From: Bog-473 sp963741995
GTDB taxonomy: Bacteria; Actinomycetota; Acidimicrobiia; Acidimicrobiales; RAAP-2
Length of the DNA stretch: 64,000 bases
Direction of reading: 5' to 3'
Assembly (NCBI GenBank): GCA_963741995.1
Contig: CAVUKI010000010.1
Coordinates: forward strand, 248,001-312,000
This document shows positions 51,112 through 60,673 of the stretch, one piece after another. Position numbers and translations under genes: made by a program. Within the stretch, counting starts at the first letter, position 1. Every line of letters begins with the position of its first letter. A model generated the notes under the pieces. The model was given only the letters and a program-made list of their open reading frames with translations, had not been told where the DNA came from and ran no database searches.

Positions 51112-53757
51112 CGGCACCGTCGCTGCCAGAGGGCGTCGTGACCTTTCTGTTCACCGACATCGAGGGCTCGACTCAGCTGCTGAACCGGCTTGGCGACCGC
51201 TATGCGCACGTGCTGATGCGTCATCGCGAGCTCGTCGACCAGGCAATCACGGCGCACGAGGGCGTCGTCGTGCGGACCGAGGGTGATGCCTTCTTCGCAG
51301 CGTTCCAGAAGGCGTCAACAGCCGTGGCAGCCGCAATGGCCGCGCAGCGCGCCTTGGCCGAGGAGCCGTGGCCACCGAACTCGCCGCTGCGGGTCCGCAT
51401 GGGGCTGCACTCGGGGGAGGCGGACCTGGTCCGCGGCGACTACGTCGGTCTCTCCGTGCACGTGGCGGCACGCGCTGTCGGCGGCCGCGAGCGGCGGGCA
51501 GATCCTGATCACCGAGGCGACCGCAGAGCTCGCGGGAACCCCGGACACCAGCGATCTCGGGCGGCATGTGCTCAAGGACGTCGGCGACTTCCGTCTTCTG
51601 CAACTGCGGGCGCCTGGCCTTCCCGATACATTCCCTGCGCCGCGCAGCTTGTCGGCACCGAACAACATCCCCTCACCGGTGGACTCCTTCGTGGGCCGGC
51701 AGGCCGAGATGGCAGAAGTGGCCAAGGCGATTGACGCCCACCGGCTCGTGACGCTGACCGGCGCCGGCGGCAGCGGGAAGACGAGGCTGGCCCTAGAGAC
51801 CGCCTCGTCCGTTTTAGCCGAGTTCCCCGATGGGGTTTGGCTCGTGCCCCTGGGGACTGTCGATGTGGGGGACAGGGTGGTCGATGCGGTCGCGCAGGCG
51901 CTCCACGTGAGCGACCGCCCGGATGAGTCCATCTCCGAGACGCTCCTGGAGTGGTTGCGGAACCGCGACACGCTCTTCGTCCTCGACAACTGCGAGCACG
52001 TCGTCGAGTCCGTGGCCGCCTTCTGTGAACGCTTTTTGCCGGAATGTCCCCACCTGCACGTTCTGGCCACCAGCCGGGAGGTTCTCGGGGTGCGAGGTGA
52101 GCACGCGATCCGGACACCTCCTCTCACGGTGCCCGAGAATCCCGTCATTGCAGCCCGTTCCGACGCGGTGCAGCTGTTCATTGAGCGCGCGACCGCAGCC
52201 GTTCCGACTCTCGCCATAGAGGAAGTGGACCTTGCAGTCGTGACACAGGTATGCCGCCGGCTGGACGGGCTTCCCCTCGCGATAGAGCTGGCTGCTGCGC
52301 GCCTGCGCTCACTCTCGCTCACGCAACTCGAGTCCAGGTTGGACGACCGCTTCCGCCTGCTCACGGGCAATCGACATGCCGAAGTGCACAGGCAACAGAC
52401 GCTTCACGCAGTCGTCGCCTGGAGCTACGACCTGCTCGACGACGTGGAAAAGCTGGTGTTCTCCCGGCTGGCCGTGTTCCCCGACCACTTCACGCTCGAC
52501 ATGGCGGAAGCCGTTGCGTCGGGCCCACCCGTCGACGCGCGAGACGTCGTGGACCTCCTCTCGCGCCTCGTCGACAAGTCCTTGGTGACCACGGTCATCG
52601 CCGCCGACGGTCTGCGCTTTACGCTCCTCGAGACGTTGCGCCAATACGGCTTGGACCGACTGGACGACGACGGAGCGGTCGAGGCGAATCGGGAGCGCCT
52701 CTTCGACTGGGCTATGAGCGGAGTGGAAGATCTCTCGTCGAAGATGCGCACGCCGGCCCAGGACGACGCACTTCGACGGGCCACACTCGACGCCACGACC
52801 TACCGCACGACCATGCAGTGGGCCGCCGACCACGACCGACCCGTGGCCGCCCTCCGAATCGCGAGCCTCGCGCCGATCATCCACCACCGAGGCGAACGCC
52901 GGTCGGCCATCCTCGAGTGCCTGGAGGCCGCTGAGCGCCTGGGGCCAGTAGACCACCTGGCTGCCGGAGAAGCATGGGCCGCCGTCGGGAACATAGCGTT
53001 CGAGCAGGCCGACCCGGCGGCCTCGCGGGAGGCAAACAACCGTGCCTTCGAGCATTTTCGTGCGGCCGGGCGCAGCCGGCTCGCAGCCTGGTCCAAGTAC
53101 CTCAACGTGCATTCCGCATGGATGGCAGGTGACCTCGAGGAGGTCGACCGTTGCGTTGCGGAGGCGATCGTATACTTCCGCGACGAAGGCGACGACATGG
53201 GGCTCGGCTACTCGCTGTGGGTGGCGTCGCTCCGTAGCTCGGATCTGGACGCTGCCGGCGACATGGCGGGGGAGGCTGACGAGCTCCTGCGCAGGGCAGG
53301 GGTCCCGATGGGGATCGCGCACAATGTCGAGGGGCGCGGCATCATCGCCTACGAGCGAGGTGACGTGGCCGCTGCAGCCAAGTTCGTCTCCGAAGCGGTG
53401 CAGTTGTTCGCGTTCTACGAGAACCTCGGGTGTACGGCACACGCGCTGGAGGCCGCAGCGGTCGTGGTAGAAGACACCGGCGACTCAGCAAGTTCGGTCC
53501 AGGTCGAGCTCGTGACGGCCGCCGAGGAGTTCCGGGCCCTGAGCGGGCAAGGCCACCGCCCGTGGGAGATCCGGGCGCGGCTCGGCGCGCTCGAAGACCA
53601 CATCGCGACAATGGGCGACGAGGAGTACGCAATGGCCAGGGAGACCGGCCGTCAGTACGACCTGACTACCGCGGCGTCCGTCGCGACGCAGGCTCTCCTT
53701 TCCGTGGCCGACCGGCATCCAGAGAATGGCGCGCAGCGCGCGGGCAAAGTGCCGTAG
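51108..53757 (+). CDS. Class III cyclase-homology/AAA-type ATPase/TPR regulatory protein, one frameshift
   Basis: A large cytoplasmic regulator of about 880 residues. Residues 1-170 are a class III nucleotidyl cyclase domain with TFLFTDIEGST (metal Asp17) and RTEGDAFFAAF (metal Asp60). The frame shifts near 51476 and continues SAAASGGQILITEAT. Next comes an NB-ARC-like ATPase with Walker A LTGAGGSGKTRLALE, Walker B LFVLDNCEHV and LDGLPLAIELAAAR, then a winged-helix part and a TPR-like helical tail. No C-terminal LuxR helix-turn-helix is present. The cyclase lacks several standard catalytic residues (see findings). Confidence 0.87.
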
Positions 53758-53812
53758 AGGACCGAGAAGCCAGACTCTGATGCTCCCGGACGACGGTCGG
53801 TTCAGTACGACG

Positions 53813-53893
53813 ATCTACACCATCTTCGAAGGCACAAGTGAGATCCAGCGGCTGGTGATCAGCCGAGCCATCTCAGGCATCCACATCAACTGA
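53813..53893 (+). pseudogene. 3' relic of a second acyl-CoA dehydrogenase gene
   Basis: The in-frame sequence IYTIFEGTSEIQRLVISRAI followed by SGIHIN and TGA is the exact C-terminal peptide of the dehydrogenase at 49179-50393, but with nine synonymous third-position differences over about 81 bases. No start or upstream part is present. It marks the end of a deleted or displaced paralogue after the cyclase gene. Confidence 0.8.
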
Positions 53894-54042
53894 TCCTCCT
53901 CTGCGGAGCCGGGGTCGAGGTTCCCGGCGGCCGCGCCAGAGGTGTCGAATCCCCGCGCCGGTGGCCGGTAGCAACTTTCCTGCCGGCCACCGTTCGTGTT
54001 GAATAACGATCTCAGGCACAAGATCCGATTGAGAAGTTGTCC

Positions 54043-55968
54043 ATGACACTGAGGACGCGCCATCCCACCGGGACAGCCAAGCCGGGCGAGCCGAACGACC
54101 GGCCCGCCGCACCGGCCGGCCCGCCCCCGCCACGTTGGCGGATGTGGCTCTTGCCCCTGGGCGTCGTCATCACCCTGCTCCTGTTGTCCTTGACCCACAC
54201 GTCGAGCACGACGACAAAGAGCTTCAGCTACTCGAAGTTCTTGTCCCAGGTGGAGGCGGGTGACGTGCGCACAGCGTCGGTCAATCCGGGCGGTGCCATC
54301 ACCGGCACCCTCAAAGGGGGCGATGACTACACGAGCCAGATCCCCACCGCCCTCAACGACACCCAGCTGGCACCAACCCTCAAGGCCCACAACGTGGATG
54401 TCACCGGCGTCGGACAGGGCTCGGCGCTCCTGGGAGACCTCTTGGCCTTCCTCCCCCTCCTCTTGTTCATCGCCTTCTTCATCTACATGGGGCGAAGGAA
54501 CGCCAAACAGCTGGCCGGGGGCATCATGGGCTTCGGGGGGTCGAGGGCGAAGCTCTACGACGAGGACAGGCCCACCACCCGCTTCGCCGACATCGCCGGC
54601 TACGAGGGGGCCAAGCGCGAGGTGGCCGAGGTGGTCGATTTCTTGAGCCATCCGGAGCGCTATGCCGCGGCGGGGGCCATCGGCCCGCCGTGGCGTGCTC
54701 ATGGTGGGACCACCCGGGACCGGCAAGACGCTCATGGCCCGGGCGGTCGCCGGCGAGGCCGGGGTTCCCTTCTTGGCCCTCACCGGCTCGAGCTTCGTCG
54801 AGCTGTTCGTCGGAGTCGGGGCCTCGCGGGTGCGTGACCTTTTCGCCGATGCGCGCAAACGGGCACCCTCCATCATCTTCATCGATGAGATCGACGCCAT
54901 CGGCCAACGCCGAGGTGGCTCCGTCGTCTCCAACGACGAACGGGAACAGACCCTCAACCAGCTCCTGGCCGAGATGGACGGGTTCGATCCGACGACCGGC
55001 GTGGTCGTCATGGCTGCCACCAACCGTCCCGAAGTGCTCGACCCGGCGCTGCTGCGACCCGGGCGGTTCGATCGGGAGGTCGAGATCCCACTGCCCAATC
55101 AGGCCGAGCGGGCCGCCATCTTGGCCGTCCACGTCAAGGCAAGCATCTGGCCGACGACGTGGACTTCGACGCGGTGGCCCGGGCGACCCCAGGGTTCTCG
55201 GGAGCCGACCTGGCCAACCTCATCAACGAGGCGGCCATCGTGGCGGTCCGTGACGGACGCGACGTCATCTTCGCCCGCGACATCGACGAGGCCAGGGACC
55301 GGATCCTCCTCGGACGTCGTGATGCCTCGAACGCGCTGCTCCCCGAGGAGAAGCATTCGGTGGCGGTGCACGAGGCCGGCCACGCCCTCGTGGCCTTTCT
55401 CTCCGCGCATGCCGACCCGGTGGCCAAGATCACCATCCTCCCGGCCGGACGAGCCCTGGGGGTGACCGAACAGCTGCCGGTCGACGAGCGCCACCTTTAC
55501 TCCGAGAGTTACCTGCTCGATTCGCTGGCCATTCGTCTCGGGGGCCGGGCGTCTGAGATCCTCGTGATCGGGGAGGCTTCCACCGGGGCGGCCAGTGACC
55601 TCTCCAGCGCCACCGACCTGGCCATCAAGATGGTGAGGGACTGGGGGTTGTCCCCCCGTCTCGGCCCCATCGGCTACAGCTCGGACCAAACCTCGTACCT
55701 GAGCGGCCAGCCCTTCGGCCAGGAACGTCCCTATGCCGAAGGCACCCAGGAGGTCATCGACCAAGAAGTGAGCCGCCTCCTCAGCGAAGCCGAGGACCGG
55801 GCGCGGAAGCTGCTGCGCGACAACCGTGGCGTCCTCGATGCCGTCGTGGCCGCTCTCCTTCAGAAGGAGACGATCTCCGGCGAGGAGCTCGCTGAAATCG
55901 TGCACCGTGCGCAAGCCACGGTCGACGGGCAGTCAGGCCTCCTGGCGGCAGAAAGGGCACCCGGCTGA
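54043..55968 (+). CDS. ftsH: ATP-dependent zinc metalloprotease FtsH, two frameshifts
   Basis: Membrane AAA+ protease that degrades misfolded or regulatory membrane and cytoplasmic proteins. Two N-terminal membrane helices (WLLPLGVVITLLLLSL; LLAFLPLLLFIAFFIYMG) flank a short periplasmic domain. After a shift near 54688 come Walker A VGPPGTGKT, Walker B IIFIDEIDAIG and the SRH block ATNRPEVLDPALLRPGRFDR; after a second shift near 55140 the zinc site VAVHEAGHALVA. Combined length of about 640 residues is normal. ATG at 54043 (TTG 54037 possible). Confidence 0.92.
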
Positions 55969-56289
55969 GGACCAGGAAGCATCTCTGCGTCGGAGGGCCG
56001 CCCGGCACCGTGCGGTGACTGGACCCCGAAAACATCGACACAATTTTCGAGAGATCCCCCGGCCCGAGGAGCCAGCCGAGCACCCGGGCCGGCAGCGACA
56101 TCCGGTGCAACCGATTTACCAGGGCTTTCGCAGTCCAACTGCTCCCCAATCCGGCTACGCCGAGGAATGGGAGAGGTCTAAAGGTCACCCCCGTTTCTGC
56201 CGAGACCGTCAATGGCGGATTCAACAGGTGGTGTGCGTCTCGCCGGCTGGCCTCGTCCAACCGCAGCGGCGCGTGAAGGGATCGTGGGC
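55969..56289. other. Intergenic region ahead of the diguanylate cyclase
   Basis: No gene supported. Features of a GEMM c-di-GMP riboswitch were looked for and not found. A minus-strand open frame covers much of it but has no ribosome site or family motif. The promoter of the diguanylate cyclase must lie here; the region 56100-56200 is less GC-rich than its surroundings. Confidence 0.35.
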
Positions 56290-57654
56290 ATGGTCACGGA
56301 AGAGGAATGGCATGGGGAGATGGCGAAGGCCAGGCGCCTGCGCTACATCAGTCCTCTGACAGGACTGGTGGTCCTCGGGTTTCTCACCGTGCCGGCAGTG
56401 GCTGTGGGCAAGTCCGTCGGATCCGGTGCCGCTGCCTACGCGGCGACGGCGGGTGTCCTCATCGCCCTCCTCCTCCCGCTGATCTACGTGCTTGTCATCG
56501 TCAGCGATCGCCAACAGCGCAAGACTGACGACAAGGTCCGGGCGCTCACCCACGAGCTGAGCCAGGCGATCGACGTCGCCGACCGCGAGGGAATCACTCG
56601 GGAGGTGCAGGGACAGCGCCAGCGCTTCGAGAGTCGCCTGGCCAACGCGCTGGACATGGCGGAGGGCGAGCCCGAGGTCATCGACGTGATCGAGCGGTCG
56701 TTCGCGGCTGTCGTGCCCAATGCGTCGGTCGAGCTCTTGTTGGCGGACAACAGCCATGCCCATCTGCTGCGCATGGCCGCCGTCGGGCCCGACGGCGACC
56801 CACCGGCCTGCAGCGTCGACTCCCCGGACCGCTGTCCCGCCGCTCGGCGGGCCCAGGTGCAGGTCTTCGGGGACAGCGACCATCTCGATGCGTGCCCGAA
56901 GCTCCGCAACCGGCCGCAGGGGCGTCTGTCCGCTCTCTGCGTGCCCGTCTCCATCATGGGGCGGACGGTGGGCGTGATCCACACCACCGACAAGCCCGAG
57001 GCCGCGGTGGAGGAAGCCCAGGTGCAGGACCTCACCACCTTGGCCAAGCTCGCCGGGGCGCGCATCGGGTTGCTCAGGGTCATGGCGGAGACCCAGTTGC
57101 AGGCCTCGACCGATACCCTTACCGGACTCCTCAACCGCCGCTCCTTCTCGGAAAAGGTCGCTGCCGTGCCGCCCGATCTGCATCCGGTGGCGGTGGCGAT
57201 GGCCGATCTCGACCACTTCAAGAACCTGAACGACACCTACGGGCACGAGACCGGCGACAGGGCCCTGCGGCTGTTCGCCCGCGTCCTGCGCGACTCGCTC
57301 CGGGCGCACGACCTCATCTCCCGCTACGGGGGCGAGGAGTTCGCCCTCGCTTTCCCGGACTGTTCGTCGGTCGACGCGACCCGCGCCCTCAATACCGTGC
57401 AGGCGCAGCTCGACGCCGCCATCACCGTCGGGGGCCTGCCGAAGTTCACCTCCAGTTTCGGGATCACCGAGATCGAGCCGGGGGAGGAGTTGGCCGCCGC
57501 CCTGCGCCGAGCTGACGACGCGCTCCTGCTGGCGAAGCGCTCGGGGCGCAACCAGATCGTCCTGCACGATCCCGAGACGGGGTCGAACGCGCCGGAGGCC
57601 AACGGGTCGACGGCCCACCAAGTCGAGGAGTTGGTCCGGGCCGAGCGCATCTGA
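56290..57654 (+). CDS. GAF-GGDEF diguanylate cyclase, membrane-anchored
   Basis: Makes c-di-GMP from two GTP. Starting at ATG 56290 (GAAGGGA at 56275-56281) it has 454 residues: two membrane helices (PLTGLVVLGFLTVPAVAV; YAATAGVLIALLLPLIYVLVIV), a short coiled region, a GAF domain with CPKLRNRPQGRLSALCVPVS, and a GGDEF domain with TLTGLLNRRSF, MADLDHFKNLNDTYGH and active site SRYGGEEF. An inhibitory I-site RAHD lies exactly five residues before GGEEF, so product feedback is likely. An ATG at 56212 would add 26 unconserved residues. Confidence 0.9.
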   Translation: MVTEEEWHGEMAKARRLRYISPLTGLVVLGFLTVPAVAVGKSVGSGAAAYAATAGVLIALLLPLIYVLVIVSDRQQRKTDDKVRALTHELSQAIDVADREGITREVQGQRQRFESRLANALDMAEGEPEVIDVIERSFAAVVPNASVELLLADNSHAHLLRMAAVGPDGDPPACSVDSPDRCPAARRAQVQVFGDSDHLDACPKLRNRPQGRLSALCVPVSIMGRTVGVIHTTDKPEAAVEEAQVQDLTTLAKLAGARIGLLRVMAETQLQASTDTLTGLLNRRSFSEKVAAVPPDLHPVAVAMADLDHFKNLNDTYGHETGDRALRLFARVLRDSLRAHDLISRYGGEEFALAFPDCSSVDATRALNTVQAQLDAAITVGGLPKFTSSFGITEIEPGEELAAALRRADDALLLAKRSGRNQIVLHDPETGSNAPEANGSTAHQVEELVRAERI

Positions 57655-57707
57655 GTCGTCCGCCGCCACGGCTCCTCGTTCTCCCGAAGCCTCGGCACAG
57701 CGCGGGA

Positions 57708-57713
57708 TAGCGT
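57708..57713 (+). promoter_or_regulatory. -10 box, probable leaderless start of MFS gene
   Basis: TAGCGT lies six bases before the ATG at 57720, without a ribosome site. Confidence 0.45.
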
Positions 57714-57719
57714 CGCCGG

Positions 57720-58943
57720 ATGGCGGCAGTTCCACTCCGGCGCAACCGCGACTTCGTACTCCTCCAGACGGGCCAGCTCCTGTCGAGCGCGGGCACGCAA
57801 GCGACGGCTATTGCGTATCCACTCCTGGCCCTGGCGCTGACCCACTCCGCCGTCAAGGCAGGTGTGGTCTCCTTTGCCCGGACCGCCCCCATCGCCATCC
57901 TGGCCATTCCGGCCGGCCTGGCGGCAGACCGTTGGAACCGGCGCGTGCTGATGATCGGTGCTGACGCCTTGCGAGCGGCCGCGATGGCGGGTCTCGCGGT
58001 CAGCCTCTTGGTCAGGGGAGTTCCTTTCTGGGTCATCCCTTGCGTGGCGTTCGTCGAGGGCATCGGCACGACCGTCTTCAACGCGGCGCAACCGGGAGCG
58101 CTGCGGGCCGTGGTGCCGATGGAGCAGTTGCCGGAGGCCGCGGGCGCGCAGAGCGGCCGTTCGGCGGCCGTGCACATCGTCGGTCCACCCTTGGGTGGGG
58201 CGCTCTTCGAAGCTGGGCGCGCCCTTCCCTTCTTGGTCGACGCCTGCTCCTATGCCTGCTCGACGGTCTCGCTCCTGCTGATGCGCGTCCACTTCCAGGA
58301 GGAGCGAGCGCCCGAGCCGGGCTCCGCCCGCCAGCGGGCCGCGGAAGGGCTGCGGTTCACCTGGCAGCAGCCGTTCCTACGCACGACTGCGTTCTTGTAC
58401 GGGCTGTTGAACTTCACGGCGCTTGGCCTGTTGTTCTGCATCGTGGTCATCGGGCAGAGCGAGGGTCTCTCTGGTGGCGTCATCGGGCTGCTGACCGGCT
58501 TGTTCGCCGCCAGCGTCGTCGTGGGCTCGTTCCTGTCGCCCGCCGTTCGGCGCTCCCTCCCCGTCCACGCGGTCCTGATTCTGGAGGTCTGGGCCTGGTT
58601 GGGCTGTGCCGTCTTCCTGCTCTGGCCCCATGCCGTCGTTCTGGCCGCCGGGCTCGTTCCGGTCGGCCTGGCCGTTCCTTCGACGGACTCCGTGGTGAAC
58701 GGCTACCGCATCGCCGCGACGCCCGACCGGCTTCTCGGCCGGTCCGAGTCCGTGCGCAGTGCGATTGCCCTGTCCGCCGCGTCATGTGCTCCCCTCGCGG
58801 CGGGGATCCTCCTGCAGCACTCGACCCCCCGGTGGACGGTGGCCTGCTTCACCGCATGGGCCCTGGGCCTGGCCGTCTGGGCCACCCTCAGCCGCGAGCT
58901 GCGCGACCCGCCACCGCTCGTGCCGAGCCCGGCGGCGTCATGA
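57720..58943 (+). CDS. MFS transporter, DHA3/enterobactin-exporter-like
   Basis: A 407-residue, roughly 12-helix exporter. It starts LRRNRDFVLLQTGQLLSSAGTQ, typical of the DHA3 group that includes macrolide efflux and siderophore exporters, with PAGLAADRWNRRVLMIGADALRA as the motif A region after helix 2. No regulator is directly adjacent. It is followed by a phosphotransferase-like gene 55 bases on. Confidence 0.9.
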   Translation: MAAVPLRRNRDFVLLQTGQLLSSAGTQATAIAYPLLALALTHSAVKAGVVSFARTAPIAILAIPAGLAADRWNRRVLMIGADALRAAAMAGLAVSLLVRGVPFWVIPCVAFVEGIGTTVFNAAQPGALRAVVPMEQLPEAAGAQSGRSAAVHIVGPPLGGALFEAGRALPFLVDACSYACSTVSLLLMRVHFQEERAPEPGSARQRAAEGLRFTWQQPFLRTTAFLYGLLNFTALGLLFCIVVIGQSEGLSGGVIGLLTGLFAASVVVGSFLSPAVRRSLPVHAVLILEVWAWLGCAVFLLWPHAVVLAAGLVPVGLAVPSTDSVVNGYRIAATPDRLLGRSESVRSAIALSAASCAPLAAGILLQHSTPRWTVACFTAWALGLAVWATLSRELRDPPPLVPSPAAS

Positions 58944-58984
58944 CGACGGCGGACGATCCCGCCGCGTCGCACCAGGCCGGGCCA

Positions 58985-58990
58985 TAGTGT
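58985..58990 (+). promoter_or_regulatory. -10 box deciding the start of the phosphotransferase gene
   Basis: TAGTGT ends eight bases before a GTG at 58999. This favours that GTG over the in-frame GTG at 58987, which lies inside the box. Confidence 0.4.
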
Positions 58991-58998
58991 CGGCTCCC

Positions 58999-60087
58999 GT
59001 GTCCCAGCCCCCGCTGCTCCGCCACCACACCGACGTCACCGCGGAGTGGCTGACCGACGTCCTCACGCAGGCCGGCCAACTGTCGCAGGGCGTCTCGGTG
59101 CGCTCGTTCGAGCTGGCGCCCATCGGGACCGGGCAGATGGCGGACACGACGCGGTTTACCCTGGCGCTCGACCAGCCCGGAGGCGGCCCTGCCAGCGTGG
59201 TCGGCAAGTTCGCCTCGGCCGACGATCAGAGTCGCGGCACCGGCCTTGCCCTGCGGGCCTACGAAATAGAGGTCCGCTTCTACAGGGAGGTTGCCGCCCG
59301 CGTCGGCGCGCGGCTTCCCGCCGTCCATCTGGCCCGGGTGGAACCGGAGACCGGCTGGTTCACGATCCTCATGGAGGACATTGCCGGCGCGGCCCAGGGC
59401 GACCAGATCGCGGCGTGCGGCCCCGACGTCGCAGCGGCCGTCCTCGAGGAGATGGCCGGCCTGCACGCGCCGTGCTGGGAGGTGCCCGAACTGGAGCACC
59501 TCGAGTGGCTCAACCGGTCCACCCCCGAGTCCGACGGCTTCCTCGTGGCTCTGGTGCCCTCATTGCTCCCCGGCTTCCTGGACCGTTACGCCGACACGCT
59601 CTCTCCGGAGCATCAGGCCGTGTGCCGTCTCTTCGTCGACCACCTGCCCGCCTATCTGGGACTGCGGAGCGGGCCGCGCACGGCCAGCCACGGGGACTTT
59701 CGCCTCGACAACCTCCTGTTCCAGCCGGACACGCCGAGGCCGGTGGTCGTCGACTGGCAGACCGTGGCCTGGGCCGGTGCATCCGTCGACGTGGCCTACT
59801 TCATCGGCGGCTGTCTCAGCGCGGAGGATCGTCGCGCCCATGAGCCTGAGCTGCTGGCGGGCTACCACGATGCCCTGTGCCGCCGCGGCGTGCGTGACTA
59901 TTCGCTCGAGCAGCTCCGCGCCGACACCCGACGCGACACCTTCGCCGGCCTGTTGATGGCCATTGTGGCGTCCATGGTCGTGCAGCGGACGGAGCGGGGC
60001 GACCTCATGTTCCTCACCAGCTCGACCCGCCACGCGCAGCATGCACTCGACGTCGACGCCCCCGCTCTGCTTCTCGACGCCAGGTGA
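58999..60087 (+). CDS. Phosphotransferase family protein (APH-like kinase)
   Basis: A 362-residue kinase of the aminoglycoside phosphotransferase/EcKinase-like superfamily. It has an ATP-binding N-lobe (ELAPIGTGQMADTTRFTL, VVGKFASAD), ME in the hinge (ILMEDIAG), catalytic loop SHGDFRLDNLLF and VVDWQTVAWAGASVDVAYF. Such actinobacterial kinases act on small molecules of unknown identity. Stop TGA overlaps the ATG of the phosphatase gene by one base. Confidence 0.85.
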   Translation: MSQPPLLRHHTDVTAEWLTDVLTQAGQLSQGVSVRSFELAPIGTGQMADTTRFTLALDQPGGGPASVVGKFASADDQSRGTGLALRAYEIEVRFYREVAARVGARLPAVHLARVEPETGWFTILMEDIAGAAQGDQIAACGPDVAAAVLEEMAGLHAPCWEVPELEHLEWLNRSTPESDGFLVALVPSLLPGFLDRYADTLSPEHQAVCRLFVDHLPAYLGLRSGPRTASHGDFRLDNLLFQPDTPRPVVVDWQTVAWAGASVDVAYFIGGCLSAEDRRAHEPELLAGYHDALCRRGVRDYSLEQLRADTRRDTFAGLLMAIVASMVVQRTERGDLMFLTSSTRHAQHALDVDAPALLLDAR

Positions 60088-60611
60088 TGGAGCTCCTCGT
60101 GCTCTGCACGGGCAATGCGGCGCGGTCGGTCATGGCTGGTTTCATGTTCGACGCTCTGCGCGAGGGGCGCCCCGGTGAGCCGTTGCACATCGTGACCGCC
60201 GGGACCCACACCATCGACGGCCAGCCGATGGGCATGCGGACCCGCACGGCTCTGGCGCGTCTTCCCGAGCTGGCCGGGGCCGACTTCCGGCGGCACCGAA
60301 GCCGTCAGGTGCACGGGGTCGACCTCGTGCACGCCGAGCTCGTGGTCGTGATGGAAGCCGACCACGTGCGCTTCGTGCGGCGCCAGTTCCCGGATGCCGC
60401 AGGCAAGACGGCGACCATTCGGCACCTGTGCGAGCACCTGGCACCGGCGCCGCCTGCCCTGCGGGCGCGTCTGGAGGCGCTCAGCCTCCAGACGATCGAG
60501 CTCGACGACGATGACGACGTCCTCGACCCTGCGGGCCAGGAGGCGGACGTCTATGCGGCGTGCGTCGACGAGCTCTGGGAGCTGTGCCGGAGACTCAGCA
60601 CGCTTTTGTGA
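60087..60611 (+). CDS. Low-molecular-weight protein tyrosine phosphatase-like protein
   Basis: A 174-residue LMW-PTP fold protein. The P-loop LCTGNAARSVMAG holds Cys7-x5-Arg13-Ser, and the general-acid Asp is in VLDPAGQEADVY. Related proteins act as arsenate reductases or on phosphotyrosine. It is coupled to the preceding kinase gene, so it may counteract that kinase or share a pathway (inference). GTG at 60084 is an alternative start. Confidence 0.86.
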   Translation: MELLVLCTGNAARSVMAGFMFDALREGRPGEPLHIVTAGTHTIDGQPMGMRTRTALARLPELAGADFRRHRSRQVHGVDLVHAELVVVMEADHVRFVRRQFPDAAGKTATIRHLCEHLAPAPPALRARLEALSLQTIELDDDDDVLDPAGQEADVYAACVDELWELCRRLSTLL

Positions 60612-60673
60612 CCCGTGGCGCCGTGCGTGAGTGACCGCGTCACCGAGTCACCGTGAGAGTGCGTGACCGTGTG

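Noticed and set aside
53894..54042. Possible small gene between the dehydrogenase relic and ftsH
   Set aside because: Too short, no start with a ribosome site; treated as the ftsH promoter region.
55969..56289. c-di-GMP (GEMM) riboswitch before the GGDEF gene, or a minus-strand gene of about 159 codons
   Set aside because: Conserved GEMM segments are absent, and the frame has no ribosome site or family motif and overlaps ftsH.
60612..60673. Short GTGAC/GTCAC repeats between the phosphatase and tetR genes as a terminator
   Set aside because: The GTGAC-CGC-GTCAC stem is only five bases with no T-run; too weak to call.
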